Numbered from the stretch's first letter, positions 7,585 through 16,806 are shown. The stretch is 64,000 nt of DNA from UMGS1889 sp964540575 (GCA_964540575.1 CAZINI010000001.1:124001-188000), one strand, 5' to 3'. Program-made: numbers and translations. The notes: generated by a model not told the origin, from the letters alone.

Positions 7585-8622
7585 ATGATTAACAGTTTTT
7601 CTGAAAGCTATAAAAGTGCCGGCGTTGACGTTACCGCCGGATATAAGGCTGTCGAGCTGATGAAGCAGCACGTTGCAAGGACAATGACAAGCGGCGTTCT
7701 TTCGGGAATAGGCGGCTTCGGCGGCCTGTTTGAGCTTGACCTTACAGGTATTTCTCACCCTGTTCTCGTTTCGGGAACAGACGGTGTAGGCACAAAGATC
7801 AAAATAGCATTTACTATGGACAAGCACGATACTATCGGTATCGACTGCGTTGCTATGTGCGTAAACGATATTATCTGCTGCGGTGCAAAGCCTCAGTTTT
7901 TCCTTGATTACATTGCCTGCGGAAAGAATTTCCCCGAGAAGATAGCAGGTATTGTTTCGGGCGTTGCGGAGGGCTGCGTTCAGGCAGGCTGTGCACTTAT
8001 CGGCGGCGAAACCGCTGAACACCCCGGTCTTATGCCCGAGGACGAATACGATCTGGCAGGCTTTGCTGTGGGCGTTGTGGACAAGGACAAGATACTTAAA
8101 CCCGACACACAGAAGGCGGGGGACGTTGTTATTGCGGTAAAATCCAGCGGTGTTCACTCCAATGGTTTCTCTCTCGTAAGAAAGGTATTTACAGTAAATG
8201 AGCAGACTCTTGCAAGACATTTTTCCGACCTTGGGGCAACTCTCGGCGACTGTCTGCTGACTCCCACAAAGATATATGTCAAGGCTGTAATGTCCCTGCT
8301 TGACGCTGTAAACGTTAAATCCATCAGCCACATTACGGGCGGCGGCTTCTATGAGAATATTCCCCGTTCGCTTCCCAAGGGAATTTCGGCGAAGATCTCC
8401 AGAAACGCTGTTCAGGTTCTGCCTATCTTCGACCTTATTGAGAAAACAGGTAATATCCCCGAGAGAGATATGTTTAATACATTCAATATGGGTGTCGGAC
8501 TTGCAGTTGTTGTTGACAAGAACGATGCCGACAAGGCTGTTGCCGCTATCAATGCAGCAGGCGAAGAAGCTTATGTTATGGGCGAGCTGGTTGACAGCGA
8601 AGAGGGCGTAATCATCTGCTAA
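7585..8622 (+). CDS. purM: AIR synthetase (PurM)
   Basis: Phosphoribosylformylglycinamidine cyclo-ligase, which closes the imidazole ring using ATP. 345 residues, typical. Signatures are SYKSAGVDVTAGYKAVE at the N-terminus, VSGTDGVGTKIKIAF, IGIDCVAMCVNDI and LIGGETAEHPGLM, then GVHSNGFSLVRK and ITGGGFYENIPR. ATG 7585 is preceded by AAGAGG. Only 12 bases separate it from purN. Confidence 0.97.
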   Translation: MINSFSESYKSAGVDVTAGYKAVELMKQHVARTMTSGVLSGIGGFGGLFELDLTGISHPVLVSGTDGVGTKIKIAFTMDKHDTIGIDCVAMCVNDIICCGAKPQFFLDYIACGKNFPEKIAGIVSGVAEGCVQAGCALIGGETAEHPGLMPEDEYDLAGFAVGVVDKDKILKPDTQKAGDVVIAVKSSGVHSNGFSLVRKVFTVNEQTLARHFSDLGATLGDCLLTPTKIYVKAVMSLLDAVNVKSISHITGGGFYENIPRSLPKGISAKISRNAVQVLPIFDLIEKTGNIPERDMFNTFNMGVGLAVVVDKNDADKAVAAINAAGEEAYVMGELVDSEEGVIIC

Positions 8623-8634
8623 AGGACGGTGCTT

Positions 8635-9258
8635 ATGAAAAATATTGCAGTTCTTGTTTCGGGCGGCGGAACTAATTTGCAGGCACTTATCGATGCCGAG
8701 AAAAGCGGCATTATAAAGAACGGAAAGATCACCTGCGTTATCTCCTCAAAAGAGGGTGCTTATGCCCTCGAAAGGGCGAAAAACAACGGTATTAAGGGTA
8801 TTACGCTGCCTCGCTCGGAGTATTCCGATGTTGCTGCTTATACTGCTGCTATCGTTGACACGCTTAAGGCGGAAAATGCGGATATTGTTGTGTATGCGGG
8901 CTTTATGACTATCCTCGATGAGCAGATAGTTAAGGCATTTCCATATAAAATGGTGAATGTTCACCCTGCACTTATCCCGTCCTTCTGCGGAAAGGGATTT
9001 TACGGTCTGCACGTTCATGAGGAAGTGCTCAAAAGGGGAGTTAAGCTGACGGGTGCAACGGTGCATTTTGTTACAGAGGTGTGCGACGGCGGACCTATCA
9101 TTCTGCAAAAAGGCGTTGAGGTCAGAAAGGGCGATACTCCCGAAATTCTCCAGCGGAGAGTTATGGAGGAGGCTGAGTGGAAGATTCTCCCCGAGGCAGT
9201 TTCTCTCCTTTGTCAGGACAGAATTACCGTTAAGGACGATGTAGCTTACATTGATTGA
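8635..9258 (+). CDS. purN: GAR formyltransferase (PurN)
   Basis: 10-formyltetrahydrofolate-dependent phosphoribosylglycinamide formyltransferase. The N-terminus NIAVLVSGGGTNLQALID is the GAR-binding loop. VNVHPALIPSFCGKGFYGLHVH contains the catalytic Asn/His, and the Asp follows in VCDGGPII. About 207 residues. Start ATG 8635 is placed by AAAGGA at 8621-8626; a GTG six bases upstream is less well spaced. Confidence 0.96.
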   Translation: MKNIAVLVSGGGTNLQALIDAEKSGIIKNGKITCVISSKEGAYALERAKNNGIKGITLPRSEYSDVAAYTAAIVDTLKAENADIVVYAGFMTILDEQIVKAFPYKMVNVHPALIPSFCGKGFYGLHVHEEVLKRGVKLTGATVHFVTEVCDGGPIILQKGVEVRKGDTPEILQRRVMEEAEWKILPEAVSLLCQDRITVKDDVAYID

Positions 9259-9274
9259 TTTTACGGAGGTTAAA

Positions 9275-9997
9275 ATGAAAACTTTAGATATTTTTGAAGA
9301 GCTGAAAAGCAATGCATATCCCGGCAGAGGTATCATTATCGGACGTTCCGAGGACGGTAAAACTGCCGTTACCGCATATTTTATCATGGGCAGAAGCGTT
9401 AATTCCCGCAACCGTGTATTCACCGCCACCGAGGACGGTATCATCACCGAAGCGGCAGACCCTGCAAAGCTTTCCGACCCGCATCTCATAATCTATTCTC
9501 CCGTAAGAGTGCTGGGCAATAAGACCATCGTTACAAACGGCGACCAGACCGATACCATCTACGAGCTTATGGATAAGCAGCAGACATTTGAGCAGTCCCT
9601 CAGAACCCGTGAATACGAGGACGACGCTCCCAACTATACCCCCAGAATTTCGGGAATAATGCACATTGCCAACAGTGAATACAACTATGCTATGTCCATT
9701 CTGAAATCGGCAGACGGCGACCCCAACTGCTGTGAAAGATTTACATTTACATATTCAAATCCCGTTGGCGGCGTGGGACATTTTATCCACACCTATATGG
9801 GCGACGGAAACCCGCTTCCCAGCTTCGAGGGTGAGCCTAAGAAGATAGCTATGCCCGATATGGACATTGACAAGCTTGCGGAAAGCCTGTGGAACGCTCT
9901 TAACGAGGATAACAAGGTTTCGCTGTTCGTAAGATATATCAATATCGAAACAGGCGAGGTTGAGTCCAGAATTATCAATAAGTACAGCAAGAATTGA
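9275..9997 (+). CDS. IMP cyclohydrolase, PurO type
   Basis: About 240 residues resembling the PurO (IMP_cyclohyd) family first defined in archaea, which performs the last ring closure from FAICAR to IMP. Features supporting this are NAYPGRGIIIGRSEDGK at the N-terminus, AYFIMGRSVNSRNRVF and PRISGIMHI. It is followed immediately by a stand-alone AICAR formyltransferase, and together they replace bifunctional PurH. GGAGG at 9264-9268 places the start at ATG 9275. The family assignment rests on length, motifs and operon position. Confidence 0.85.
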   Translation: MKTLDIFEELKSNAYPGRGIIIGRSEDGKTAVTAYFIMGRSVNSRNRVFTATEDGIITEAADPAKLSDPHLIIYSPVRVLGNKTIVTNGDQTDTIYELMDKQQTFEQSLRTREYEDDAPNYTPRISGIMHIANSEYNYAMSILKSADGDPNCCERFTFTYSNPVGGVGHFIHTYMGDGNPLPSFEGEPKKIAMPDMDIDKLAESLWNALNEDNKVSLFVRYINIETGEVESRIINKYSKN

Positions 9998-10012
9998 AAG
10001 GATTGATATTTG

Positions 10013-11194
10013 ATGTCTAACGAAATGCAGTTAAAATACGGCTGTAACCCCAATCAGAAGCCTTCAAGAGTTTTCATGGAGGACGGTTCTGAGCTTCCTA
10101 TCGAGGTTCTGAACGGCAAGCCCGGTTACATTAATCTGCTGGACGCTTTCAACGGCTGGCAGCTGGTCAGAGAGCTGAAAAAGGCAACGGGACTTCCCGC
10201 CGCAACTTCCTTCAAGCACGTTTCTCCTGCCGGTGCGGCAGTTGGTCAGCCTCTTTCCGATACTCTTAAGAAAATTTACTGGGTCGATGATCTGGGTGAG
10301 CTTTCTCCGCTTGCTTGTGCTTATGCAAGAGCGAGAGGTGCTGACAGAATGTCCTCTTACGGCGATTTTATTGCACTTTCCGATGTTTGCGATGCATGCA
10401 CGGCTAAGATGATACATCGTGAGGTATCCGACGGCGTTATCGCTCCCGGATATACCGATGAGGCTCTTGAAATTCTCAAGTCCAAGAGAAAAGGCACTTA
10501 TAATATCATCAAAATAGATGAGAGTTATGTACCTGCTCCCATCGAGAGAAAGCAGGTTTACGGTGTAACATTTGAGCAGGGAAGAAACGAGCTGGATATT
10601 AACAGCGAGCTGCTTGCAAATGTTGTTACCGACAACAAGAATATCCCCGAGGACAAGAAGAGAGATCTTATTATCTCCCTTATCACACTGAAATATACTC
10701 AGTCAAACTCCGTCTGCTACGTTAAGGACGGTCAGGCTATCGGAATCGGTGCAGGTCAGCAGTCAAGGATCCACTGCACACGTCTTGCAGGACAGAAGGC
10801 TGATAACTGGTGGCTCAGACAGTGCCCCAAGGTCATGGATCTGCCCTTCAAGGACGATGTAAGACGTGCTGACAGGGACAATGCTATTGACGTTTATATG
10901 GGCGATGAATGGGAGGACATTCTCCGTGACGGCGAGTGGGAGAGAGTATTTACCGTTAAGCCCGAGCCCCTGACCCGTGAGGAAAAGAAGGAATGGCTTG
11001 CTAAGAATACCGACGTTTGCCTTGGTTCAGACGCATTCTTCCCCTTTGGTGACAACATTGAAAGAGCTAAGAAATCGGGTGTTGCTTACATTGCTCAGCC
11101 CGGCGGTTCTATCCGTGATGACAACGTTATCGAAACCTGCAACAAGTACGGTATGGCTATGGCGTTTACCGGTATCAGACTGTTCCACCATTGA
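10013..11194 (+). CDS. Stand-alone AICAR formyltransferase (PurH C-terminal-type)
   Basis: 393 residues corresponding to the AICAR transformylase part of PurH, transferring a formyl group from 10-formyl-THF to AICAR. It begins LKYGCNPNQKPSRVF, the typical start of that domain. It has the Lys-His catalytic pair in SFKHVSPAGAAVG, and later YTQSNSVCYVKDGQAIGIGAGQQSR and the C-terminal AQPGGSIRDDNVI. The N-terminal MGS-fold IMP cyclohydrolase domain of bifunctional PurH is absent and is supplied by the preceding PurO-like gene. ATG 10013 has AAAGGA upstream. Confidence 0.93.
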   Translation: MSNEMQLKYGCNPNQKPSRVFMEDGSELPIEVLNGKPGYINLLDAFNGWQLVRELKKATGLPAATSFKHVSPAGAAVGQPLSDTLKKIYWVDDLGELSPLACAYARARGADRMSSYGDFIALSDVCDACTAKMIHREVSDGVIAPGYTDEALEILKSKRKGTYNIIKIDESYVPAPIERKQVYGVTFEQGRNELDINSELLANVVTDNKNIPEDKKRDLIISLITLKYTQSNSVCYVKDGQAIGIGAGQQSRIHCTRLAGQKADNWWLRQCPKVMDLPFKDDVRRADRDNAIDVYMGDEWEDILRDGEWERVFTVKPEPLTREEKKEWLAKNTDVCLGSDAFFPFGDNIERAKKSGVAYIAQPGGSIRDDNVIETCNKYGMAMAFTGIRLFHH

Positions 11195-11211
11195 TTTAAG
11201 GAGAGTTGAAT

Positions 11212-12492
11212 ATGAAAATTCTGGTTGTAGGCGGCGGAGGACGTGAGCATGCTATCATTATGAAGCTTGCGGAATCTCCCAAGGTCGAAAAGCTTTACTG
11301 CACTCCCGGAAACGGCGGAATTTCCCGTTATGCAGAGTGCTTCGGCGTTAAGGCGACCGACATTGACGGTGTTGTTGCACTGGCGAAGCAGCTGTCAGTG
11401 GATATGGTTGTAGTTGCTCCCGACGATCCTCTTGTTCTCGGAATGGTTGACGCTCTGAATGCTGAGGGCTTTATGACCTTCGGTCCCAACAAGGCGGCTG
11501 CTATTATTGAGGGAAGCAAGGTATTCTCCAAGGAGCTTATGAAGAAATACAACATTCCCACGGCAGGCTATGAGGTTTTTGATGACCCCAAGAAGGCTAT
11601 CGAATACATAAAGGCTCAGAACAGCTATCCCACCGTTGTAAAGGCAGACGGTCTGGCTCTCGGAAAGGGCGTTGTTATCGCTCAGAACGAGGAGGAAGCA
11701 GTGGACGCCGTTAAGTCCATTATGGAGGACAAAATGTTCGGCGAAAGCGGCTCTAAGATAGTTATCGAGGAATTTTTGACAGGTCCCGAGGTTTCCGTTT
11801 TGTCCTTTACCGACGGAAATGTTGTTATCCCCATGATCTCTTCAATGGATCACAAGAGGGCTTACGACAATGACGAGGGTCTTAACACAGGCGGTATGGG
11901 CACTGTTGCTCCCAATCCTTACTACACCGAGGACGTTGCCAAGGAGTGTATGGAGAAGATATTCCTGCCTACTATAAACGCTATGAAGGCTGAAAACCGC
12001 ACCTTTAAGGGCTGCCTGTATTTCGGTCTGATGATAACGCCCAAGGGTCCTAAGGTAATCGAGTATAACTGCCGCTTCGGCGACCCCGAAACTCAGGTTG
12101 TTCTGCCGCTGTTGGACGGCGACCTTTGCGAGATATTCGAAGCTATCTACAACGGAACGCTTGCAGATGTGAAGTTCTCATGGAAAAAAGAATTCTGTAC
12201 CTGCGTTGTTATGGCTTCGGGCGGCTATCCCAAGAAGTATCCCACTGGCATTGAAATGTCGGGTATGGACGACAAGGGTCAGGTGGACGGTGCTTTCGTT
12301 TACCATGCAGGCACGAAATTCGCTGACGGAAAATTCTATACTGCGGGCGGACGAGTTCTCGGCGTTACGGCTACGGGTGCAACTCTTCCCGAAGCTCTGG
12401 AAAAATCCTACAAGGCTGTTGATAAGATAAGCTTTGAAAATGCCCATTTCAGAAAGGATATTGGAAAGAGAGCTTTGGCAGCTGTCAAGTGA
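11212..12492 (+). CDS. purD: GAR synthetase (PurD)
   Basis: Phosphoribosylamine-glycine ligase, an ATP-grasp enzyme. The N-terminus MKILVVGGGGREHAI is diagnostic. The ATP-grasp core has YPTVVKADGLALGKGVVIA, and the metal/ATP site includes EYNCRFGDPETQ. About 426 residues. AAGGAG at 11198-11203 precedes ATG 11212. It is the last gene of the operon and is followed by a strong bidirectional terminator. Confidence 0.97.
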   Translation: MKILVVGGGGREHAIIMKLAESPKVEKLYCTPGNGGISRYAECFGVKATDIDGVVALAKQLSVDMVVVAPDDPLVLGMVDALNAEGFMTFGPNKAAAIIEGSKVFSKELMKKYNIPTAGYEVFDDPKKAIEYIKAQNSYPTVVKADGLALGKGVVIAQNEEEAVDAVKSIMEDKMFGESGSKIVIEEFLTGPEVSVLSFTDGNVVIPMISSMDHKRAYDNDEGLNTGGMGTVAPNPYYTEDVAKECMEKIFLPTINAMKAENRTFKGCLYFGLMITPKGPKVIEYNCRFGDPETQVVLPLLDGDLCEIFEAIYNGTLADVKFSWKKEFCTCVVMASGGYPKKYPTGIEMSGMDDKGQVDGAFVYHAGTKFADGKFYTAGGRVLGVTATGATLPEALEKSYKAVDKISFENAHFRKDIGKRALAAVK

Positions 12493-12514
12493 TCATATTT
12501 TTCATAAAATAAAC

Positions 12515-12551
12515 GTGCCTATCGGCTGCAATGGTCGATAGGCACTTCTTT
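12515..12551. terminator. Bidirectional terminator between purD and the DUF6171-like gene
   Basis: Perfect 10-bp stem GTGCCTATCG/CGATAGGCAC with T-rich downstream on the plus strand and A-rich upstream, serving both convergent genes. Confidence 0.8.
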
Positions 12552-12813
12552 ATTCGGAAACTGCACCCCATTTATTCACGGGACAGTTCATATTCTTTTT
12601 GGCAGCTCTTATTTCGGCAAAACAGCCGCATTCGCCGCACATTCCGTCTGTGAGTTCGTCACAGCTTCGGCAAATATCGAGCCGCTTTTGGTATTCGGCG
12701 GGTGATGCCTTATTTTCCTCGGGTATCAGTGAAATGTAGTCACGAACAGTTTCGATAAACTCGTCCATACTGAATTCCGAAAGAAGGCATTTGCCGCATT
12801 TTACGCCGCTCAT
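12550..12813 (-). CDS. Small cysteine-rich protein (DUF6171-like)
   Basis: 87 residues with seven cysteines arranged CGKC, CRSC, CGECGC and a later CP, so probably a zinc-binding small protein. Around the second cluster it reads GMCGECGCFAEIRAA, which resembles the DUF6171 family of Clostridia. No function is known to me. It overlaps the stop of the arabinofuranosidase by four bases (ATGA type), suggesting translational coupling in one transcript. Confidence 0.7.
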   Translation of the reverse strand: MSGVKCGKCLLSEFSMDEFIETVRDYISLIPEENKASPAEYQKRLDICRSCDELTDGMCGECGCFAEIRAAKKNMNCPVNKWGAVSE

Positions 12814-14273
12814 TCAACTATCAGCGAAACAACGGAGCATTTCGGCAGGGACAGCTTGAGCATATCTCCCGAAAGCTCAGCGGAATATTCCTCGGGATGA
12901 ACGGTTTCGGGTGCGTCAAAAGTGTTGCAGTTGTGAACTTCGTTTGTTAGAATTTTTGCGGAAACGTGCTTCGGAGATATTCCCGAAATGCGGCAGATTA
13001 TCTCTATGTCCTCATCGATAGAACAGTTTGCAAGGGTAAGGGTAAGCTTTCCGTCAGCTGAAACAGAAGCAGACTGTGACAGCATCGGTATGCCGTTTGT
13101 TTCGGCATTTTCCGCAAAGCTGTAAACAAGCTCGTTATTCTGATGAGTCTTGAACATATCAAAAATGTGGTAGGTAGGCGTTTTCACAAGCTTTTCGCCC
13201 TCGGTAAGAAGCAGTGCCTGAAGCACGTTCACAGCCTGTGCAAGATTTGCCATACATACAATATCCGAATGTTCGTTGAAAATGTTCAGGTTGCAGGCAG
13301 CAACGATAGCATCACGCATAGTATTCTGCTGGAAAAGGAAGCCGGGATTTGTGCCTTCCTCTACGTCGTACCAGCAGCCCCATTCGTCAACAATAAGCTT
13401 TATTTTGTCCGAATAGCGGGAGATTATCGCTGCATGCTTCTTTATCAGCTTGTCCATATAAAGTGTGGAGGAAATAGTCTTGTAGTATTCCTCGTCGCTG
13501 AATGCGGTTGCACTGCCTTTCTTGTTCCAATCGCCTGTGGGGACGGTGTAATAGTGCAGGGAAATCGCACTTGTGTGATGATCCTTAACAATATCCAGAA
13601 GCTTTTCTGTCCAGCTGTAATCGTCGGCACTGGGACCGCAGGCAATCTTGAACAGCTCGTTTCCGCTGAAATTGCGGCAGTAGGTCTGATAGCGGCGGTA
13701 TTCGTCGGCGTAGTATTCGGGACGCATATTGCCGCCGCAGCCCCAGTTTTCGTTGCCGATGCCCAGATATTTCAGCTTCCATGGCTTTTCTCTGCCGTTT
13801 TTGCGGCGAAGGTCTGCCATAGGTGAAATTCCGTCAAAGGTGATATATTCTATCCAATCCGCTAATTCCTCAACAGTTCCGCTGCCGAGATTTCCCGCAA
13901 GGTACGGTTCACAGCCGACCATTTCACAGAAATCGAAAAACTCGTGAGTGCCGAAGGAGTTGTCCTCGGTGACGCCGCCCCAATGGGTGTTTACCATTTT
14001 CTTACGGCTTGATTTTTCGCCTATGCCGTCACGCCAATGATATTCGTCCGCAAAGCAGCCGCCCGGCCAGCGGAGAACGGGCATTTTTATCTGCCTGAAT
14101 GCGTCTATGACGTCGTTTCTTATGCCGTTGGTGTTGGGAATAGGGGAGCTTTCGCCCACATAAATTCCCTTGTAGATACATCTTCCCAGATGCTCGGAAA
14201 AGTGTCCGTAAATTTCGGGATTAATGTGCGATTTTTTATCAAGGGTATTGACGAGCATATTCAGCTTTTTCAT
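12810..14273 (-). CDS. Alpha-L-arabinofuranosidase, GH51
   Basis: A retaining glycosidase releasing arabinose from arabinoxylan or arabinan side chains. It has about 487 residues and no signal peptide, so it is intracellular and probably acts on imported oligosaccharides. GH51 hallmarks are IYGHFSEHLGRCIY, LRWPGGCFADEYHW, the acid/base glutamate in YLGIGNENWGCGG and the nucleophile in LIVDEWGCWYD. The frame opens at 14291, but ATG 14273 is preferred because AAAGGCGG lies eight bases before it. It is divergent from an AraC regulator with overlapping promoters, which suggests arabinose-type control. Confidence 0.94.
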   Translation of the reverse strand: MKKLNMLVNTLDKKSHINPEIYGHFSEHLGRCIYKGIYVGESSPIPNTNGIRNDVIDAFRQIKMPVLRWPGGCFADEYHWRDGIGEKSSRKKMVNTHWGGVTEDNSFGTHEFFDFCEMVGCEPYLAGNLGSGTVEELADWIEYITFDGISPMADLRRKNGREKPWKLKYLGIGNENWGCGGNMRPEYYADEYRRYQTYCRNFSGNELFKIACGPSADDYSWTEKLLDIVKDHHTSAISLHYYTVPTGDWNKKGSATAFSDEEYYKTISSTLYMDKLIKKHAAIISRYSDKIKLIVDEWGCWYDVEEGTNPGFLFQQNTMRDAIVAACNLNIFNEHSDIVCMANLAQAVNVLQALLLTEGEKLVKTPTYHIFDMFKTHQNNELVYSFAENAETNGIPMLSQSASVSADGKLTLTLANCSIDEDIEIICRISGISPKHVSAKILTNEVHNCNTFDAPETVHPEEYSAELSGDMLKLSLPKCSVVSLIVE

Positions 14274-14312
14274 TTGAATTCCGCCTTTCATTCTGATTAT
14301 TTTGCTATTAGA

Positions 14313-14342
14313 ATTATATCACTCTTGACACATTCGGTGCAA
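14313..14342 (-). promoter_or_regulatory. Promoter of the arabinofuranosidase gene
   Basis: On the minus strand, TTGCAC and TATAAT with an 18-base spacer. It lies almost entirely inside the opposing regulator promoter. Confidence 0.65.
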
Positions 14343-14353
14343 TGATTTATAAT
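14325..14353 (+). promoter_or_regulatory. Consensus promoter of the AraC-type regulator
   Basis: TTGACA at 14325-14330 and TATAAT at 14348-14353, spacer 17: both hexamers match consensus exactly. Confidence 0.8.
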
Positions 14354-14391
14354 ATTCAATAACTGATATATCATACGATTGGAGGATAACT

Positions 14392-15153
14392 ATGGAGATA
14401 CACGCTATGGGGATCTCTTACCGTCACGATGAGAATTTCCGTATAAACCGTCCCGACGGTTCGGGGGATAATCTGCTGCTGATTTTTAAAACCCCCGCAT
14501 ATGTGTTTTCGAAAAACAGAGAAATTGCCGTTCCCGAAAACAGTGCCGTTGTTTACGCAAAGGGTTCGCCGCAGATCTACGGTGCAAGAGGTGGAGAATA
14601 TATCAATCATTGGGTGCATTTCGGCTGCGATGAAACTGACATATTCTTTGAACGGGCAGGGATATGCTTTGACCGTCCGTTTGCTGTCGGTTCGGCTGCA
14701 TCGGCGGAAAGCCTGCTGGAGCTTCTGAGCCTTGAATCTGTTTCGGAGGATAGGGGAATGGGTGAGTGTGCCGATCTGCTTCTTAAGCTGCTTTTTCTCA
14801 AGCTTTGCACCAACGGTGAACTCTCTGCTCCGACGCCTCACAGGGACAGCCTTCGGCGGCTTCGTGCTGAGATATACAGTACTCCTGCCGGAAAATATCG
14901 GGTAGATGAAACTGCCGGAAAAGTGCTTCTGAGTCCATCACATTTTCAGGCGGCATATAAGGCGGAATTCGGCATAAGCTTCGGCGAGGACGTTATTAGG
15001 GCAAGGATAGCGGCAGCAAAGCGTTACCTTAAAACCACATCTTTGACCGTTCGAGAAATTTCCGAGCTTTGCGGATACGAAAATGATGTGCATTTTATCA
15101 GGCAATTTAAAAAACGCACGGGAATGACTGCAACGGAATTCAGAAAAAATTGA
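14392..15153 (+). CDS. AraC-family transcriptional regulator
   Basis: 254 residues. The N-terminal half is a cupin-like sensor domain (SYRHDENFRINRPDGSGDNLLL, then the IYGARGGEYINHWVHF stretch). The C-terminal about 100 residues form a double helix-turn-helix: VLLSPSHFQAAYKAEFG is the first HTH, and TVREISELCGYENDVHFIRQ the second, followed by FKKRTGMTATEFRKN. Divergent from the GH51 gene, so it likely activates or represses arabinose-oligosaccharide use. The effector is not known. GGAGG precedes the ATG. Confidence 0.93.
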   Translation: MEIHAMGISYRHDENFRINRPDGSGDNLLLIFKTPAYVFSKNREIAVPENSAVVYAKGSPQIYGARGGEYINHWVHFGCDETDIFFERAGICFDRPFAVGSAASAESLLELLSLESVSEDRGMGECADLLLKLLFLKLCTNGELSAPTPHRDSLRRLRAEIYSTPAGKYRVDETAGKVLLSPSHFQAAYKAEFGISFGEDVIRARIAAAKRYLKTTSLTVREISELCGYENDVHFIRQFKKRTGMTATEFRKN

Positions 15154-15182
15154 TTGATTTTATCAAAAAAGTATGATACAAT
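15154..15182 (+). promoter_or_regulatory. Promoter before the PAS gene and tgt
   Basis: TTGATT at 15154-15159 and TACAAT at 15177-15182, spacer 17, overlapping the stop region of the araC-type gene. Confidence 0.7.
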
Positions 15183-15214
15183 AGATTAAAATGCTATTTT
15201 TATCGGAGGGGAAT

Positions 15215-15592
15215 ATGGATATTTCGGCTTTTATCAAGGCAGTGGTTGATTCCGACAATATGCCCGTTGTTATATGCGATTTGGAGCATACGATCGTTTA
15301 TATAAATCCTGCTGCTGCCGAACGATATGCTAAGCGTGGGGGATATGCTCTGATAGGCAGGTCGCTGCTTGATTGTCATAATGCAGATTCTAATGAAAAA
15401 ATAGAGAAGGTCGTGGAGTGGTTCAAGAGCAACACGGCAAATAACAGGATATTCACCTTCCATAATCCAAAGGAAAATAAGGACGTTTATATGATAGCAC
15501 TTCGGGACGGGAACGGCGAGCTTATCGGGTACTATGAAAAGCACGAGATGCGTACCCCCGAAGGCTCTCAGCCTTATGGAATGCTGAATTGA
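15215..15592 (+). CDS. Single PAS-domain protein
   Basis: 125 residues consisting essentially of one PAS fold: VDSDNMPVVICDLEHTIVYI, NPAAAERYAK and LIGRSLLDCHNADSNEKI, then the beta strands IFTFHNPKENKDVYMIALRD and GELIGYYEKHE. There is no output domain, so it may sense a ligand and act through a partner. GGAGGGG precedes ATG 15215; an in-frame ATG at 15191 lies upstream of that site. It shares a promoter with tgt 20 bases downstream, although a functional link is not evident. Confidence 0.75.
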   Translation: MDISAFIKAVVDSDNMPVVICDLEHTIVYINPAAAERYAKRGGYALIGRSLLDCHNADSNEKIEKVVEWFKSNTANNRIFTFHNPKENKDVYMIALRDGNGELIGYYEKHEMRTPEGSQPYGMLN

Positions 15593-15612
15593 TACTATCT
15601 AAGGAGAATAAT

Positions 15613-16743
15613 ATGTATACACTTTTAAAACAGGAAAACAGAGCAAGAAGGGGACGCTTTGAAACGGTTCACGGCACATTTGAAACGCCCTGCTTTATGA
15701 ATGTAGCAACGTCTGCCGCTATTAAAGGCGGCGTTTCGGCGGTGGATTTAAAGGATATGAAGTGTCAGGTGGCACTTTGCAACACTTATCATCTGCACGT
15801 TCGTCCGTCGGATAAGATAATCAGGGAAATGGGCGGATTGCACAGCTTTATGAACTGGCAGAAGCCCATTCTGACCGACAGCGGCGGATTTCAGGTATTT
15901 TCCCTGGCAAAGCTCCGCAGAATAAAGGAGGAGGGCGTTTATTTCAGCTCTCATGTTGACGGACGAAAGATATTTATGGGACCCGAGGAAAGCATGCAAA
16001 TACAGTCAAACCTCGGCTCAACTATTGCTATGGCGTTCGATGAATGCGTTGAAAATCCCGCAAAGCATGATTACGCAAAGCGGTCTTGTGAACGCACCGT
16101 CAGATGGCTTTACCGCTGCAAGGACGAAATGGAGCGTCTGAACGCTCTGCACGATACCATCAACAAGAAGCAGATGCTTTTCGGAATAAATCAGGGCTGC
16201 ACCTATGACGACCTTCGTGCTTCTCATATGGAGGAGATAGCTAAGCTTGACCTGGACGGCTATGCTATCGGCGGACTTGCCGTGGGTGAGCCAACCGAGG
16301 TCATGTATCACGTTATAGACGTTGTTGAACCCATAATGCCGAAAAATAAGATACGCTATCTGATGGGTGTCGGAACGCCTACCAACATTATCGAGGCGGT
16401 GGCAAGGGGAGTTGACCTGTTCGACTGTGTAATGCCCAGCCGAAATGCCCGCCACGCAACCATTTTTACATGGAACGGCATAACCCACGTTTCAAACAAA
16501 TGCTATGAAACCGACCCGCTGCCCCTTGACCCCGAATGTGACTGTCCCACCTGCCGCAATTTTTCCAGGGCATATCTCAGGCATCTGTTCAAGGCAAATG
16601 AGCAGCTTGCGGGACGTCTGGCGGTAGTTCACAATCTCTATTTCTACAACACGCTTATGGAACGCATCAGAGAAGCCCTTGACGAGGGACGCTTTGAGGA
16701 ATTCCGAATGAAATATTCCGACAGGCTGGCTTCGCATTATTGA
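15613..16743 (+). CDS. tgt: tRNA-guanine transglycosylase (queuine tRNA-ribosyltransferase)
   Basis: Exchanges G34 for preQ1 in GUN-anticodon tRNAs. 376 residues. The catalytic region has LTDSGGFQVFSL and the nucleophile region LFDCVMPSRNARH. A zinc site is formed by CDCPTC with a later His in RHLFKANE. AAGGAG at 15601-15606 sets ATG 15613; an upstream TTG is rejected. No other queuosine genes are nearby. Confidence 0.96.
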   Translation: MYTLLKQENRARRGRFETVHGTFETPCFMNVATSAAIKGGVSAVDLKDMKCQVALCNTYHLHVRPSDKIIREMGGLHSFMNWQKPILTDSGGFQVFSLAKLRRIKEEGVYFSSHVDGRKIFMGPEESMQIQSNLGSTIAMAFDECVENPAKHDYAKRSCERTVRWLYRCKDEMERLNALHDTINKKQMLFGINQGCTYDDLRASHMEEIAKLDLDGYAIGGLAVGEPTEVMYHVIDVVEPIMPKNKIRYLMGVGTPTNIIEAVARGVDLFDCVMPSRNARHATIFTWNGITHVSNKCYETDPLPLDPECDCPTCRNFSRAYLRHLFKANEQLAGRLAVVHNLYFYNTLMERIREALDEGRFEEFRMKYSDRLASHY

Positions 16744-16759
16744 TTTTTTGCATAAAATT

Positions 16760-16797
16760 ACGCCGTAGTGTTTTTGATGGACACTACGGCGTTTTTA
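16760..16797. terminator. Bidirectional terminator between tgt and the ankyrin gene
   Basis: Twelve-bp stem ACGCCGTAGTGT/ACACTACGGCGT with a T-run on the plus side and an AATTTT-type run on the minus side. Confidence 0.85.
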
Positions 16798-16806
16798 TCT
16801 ATACTT

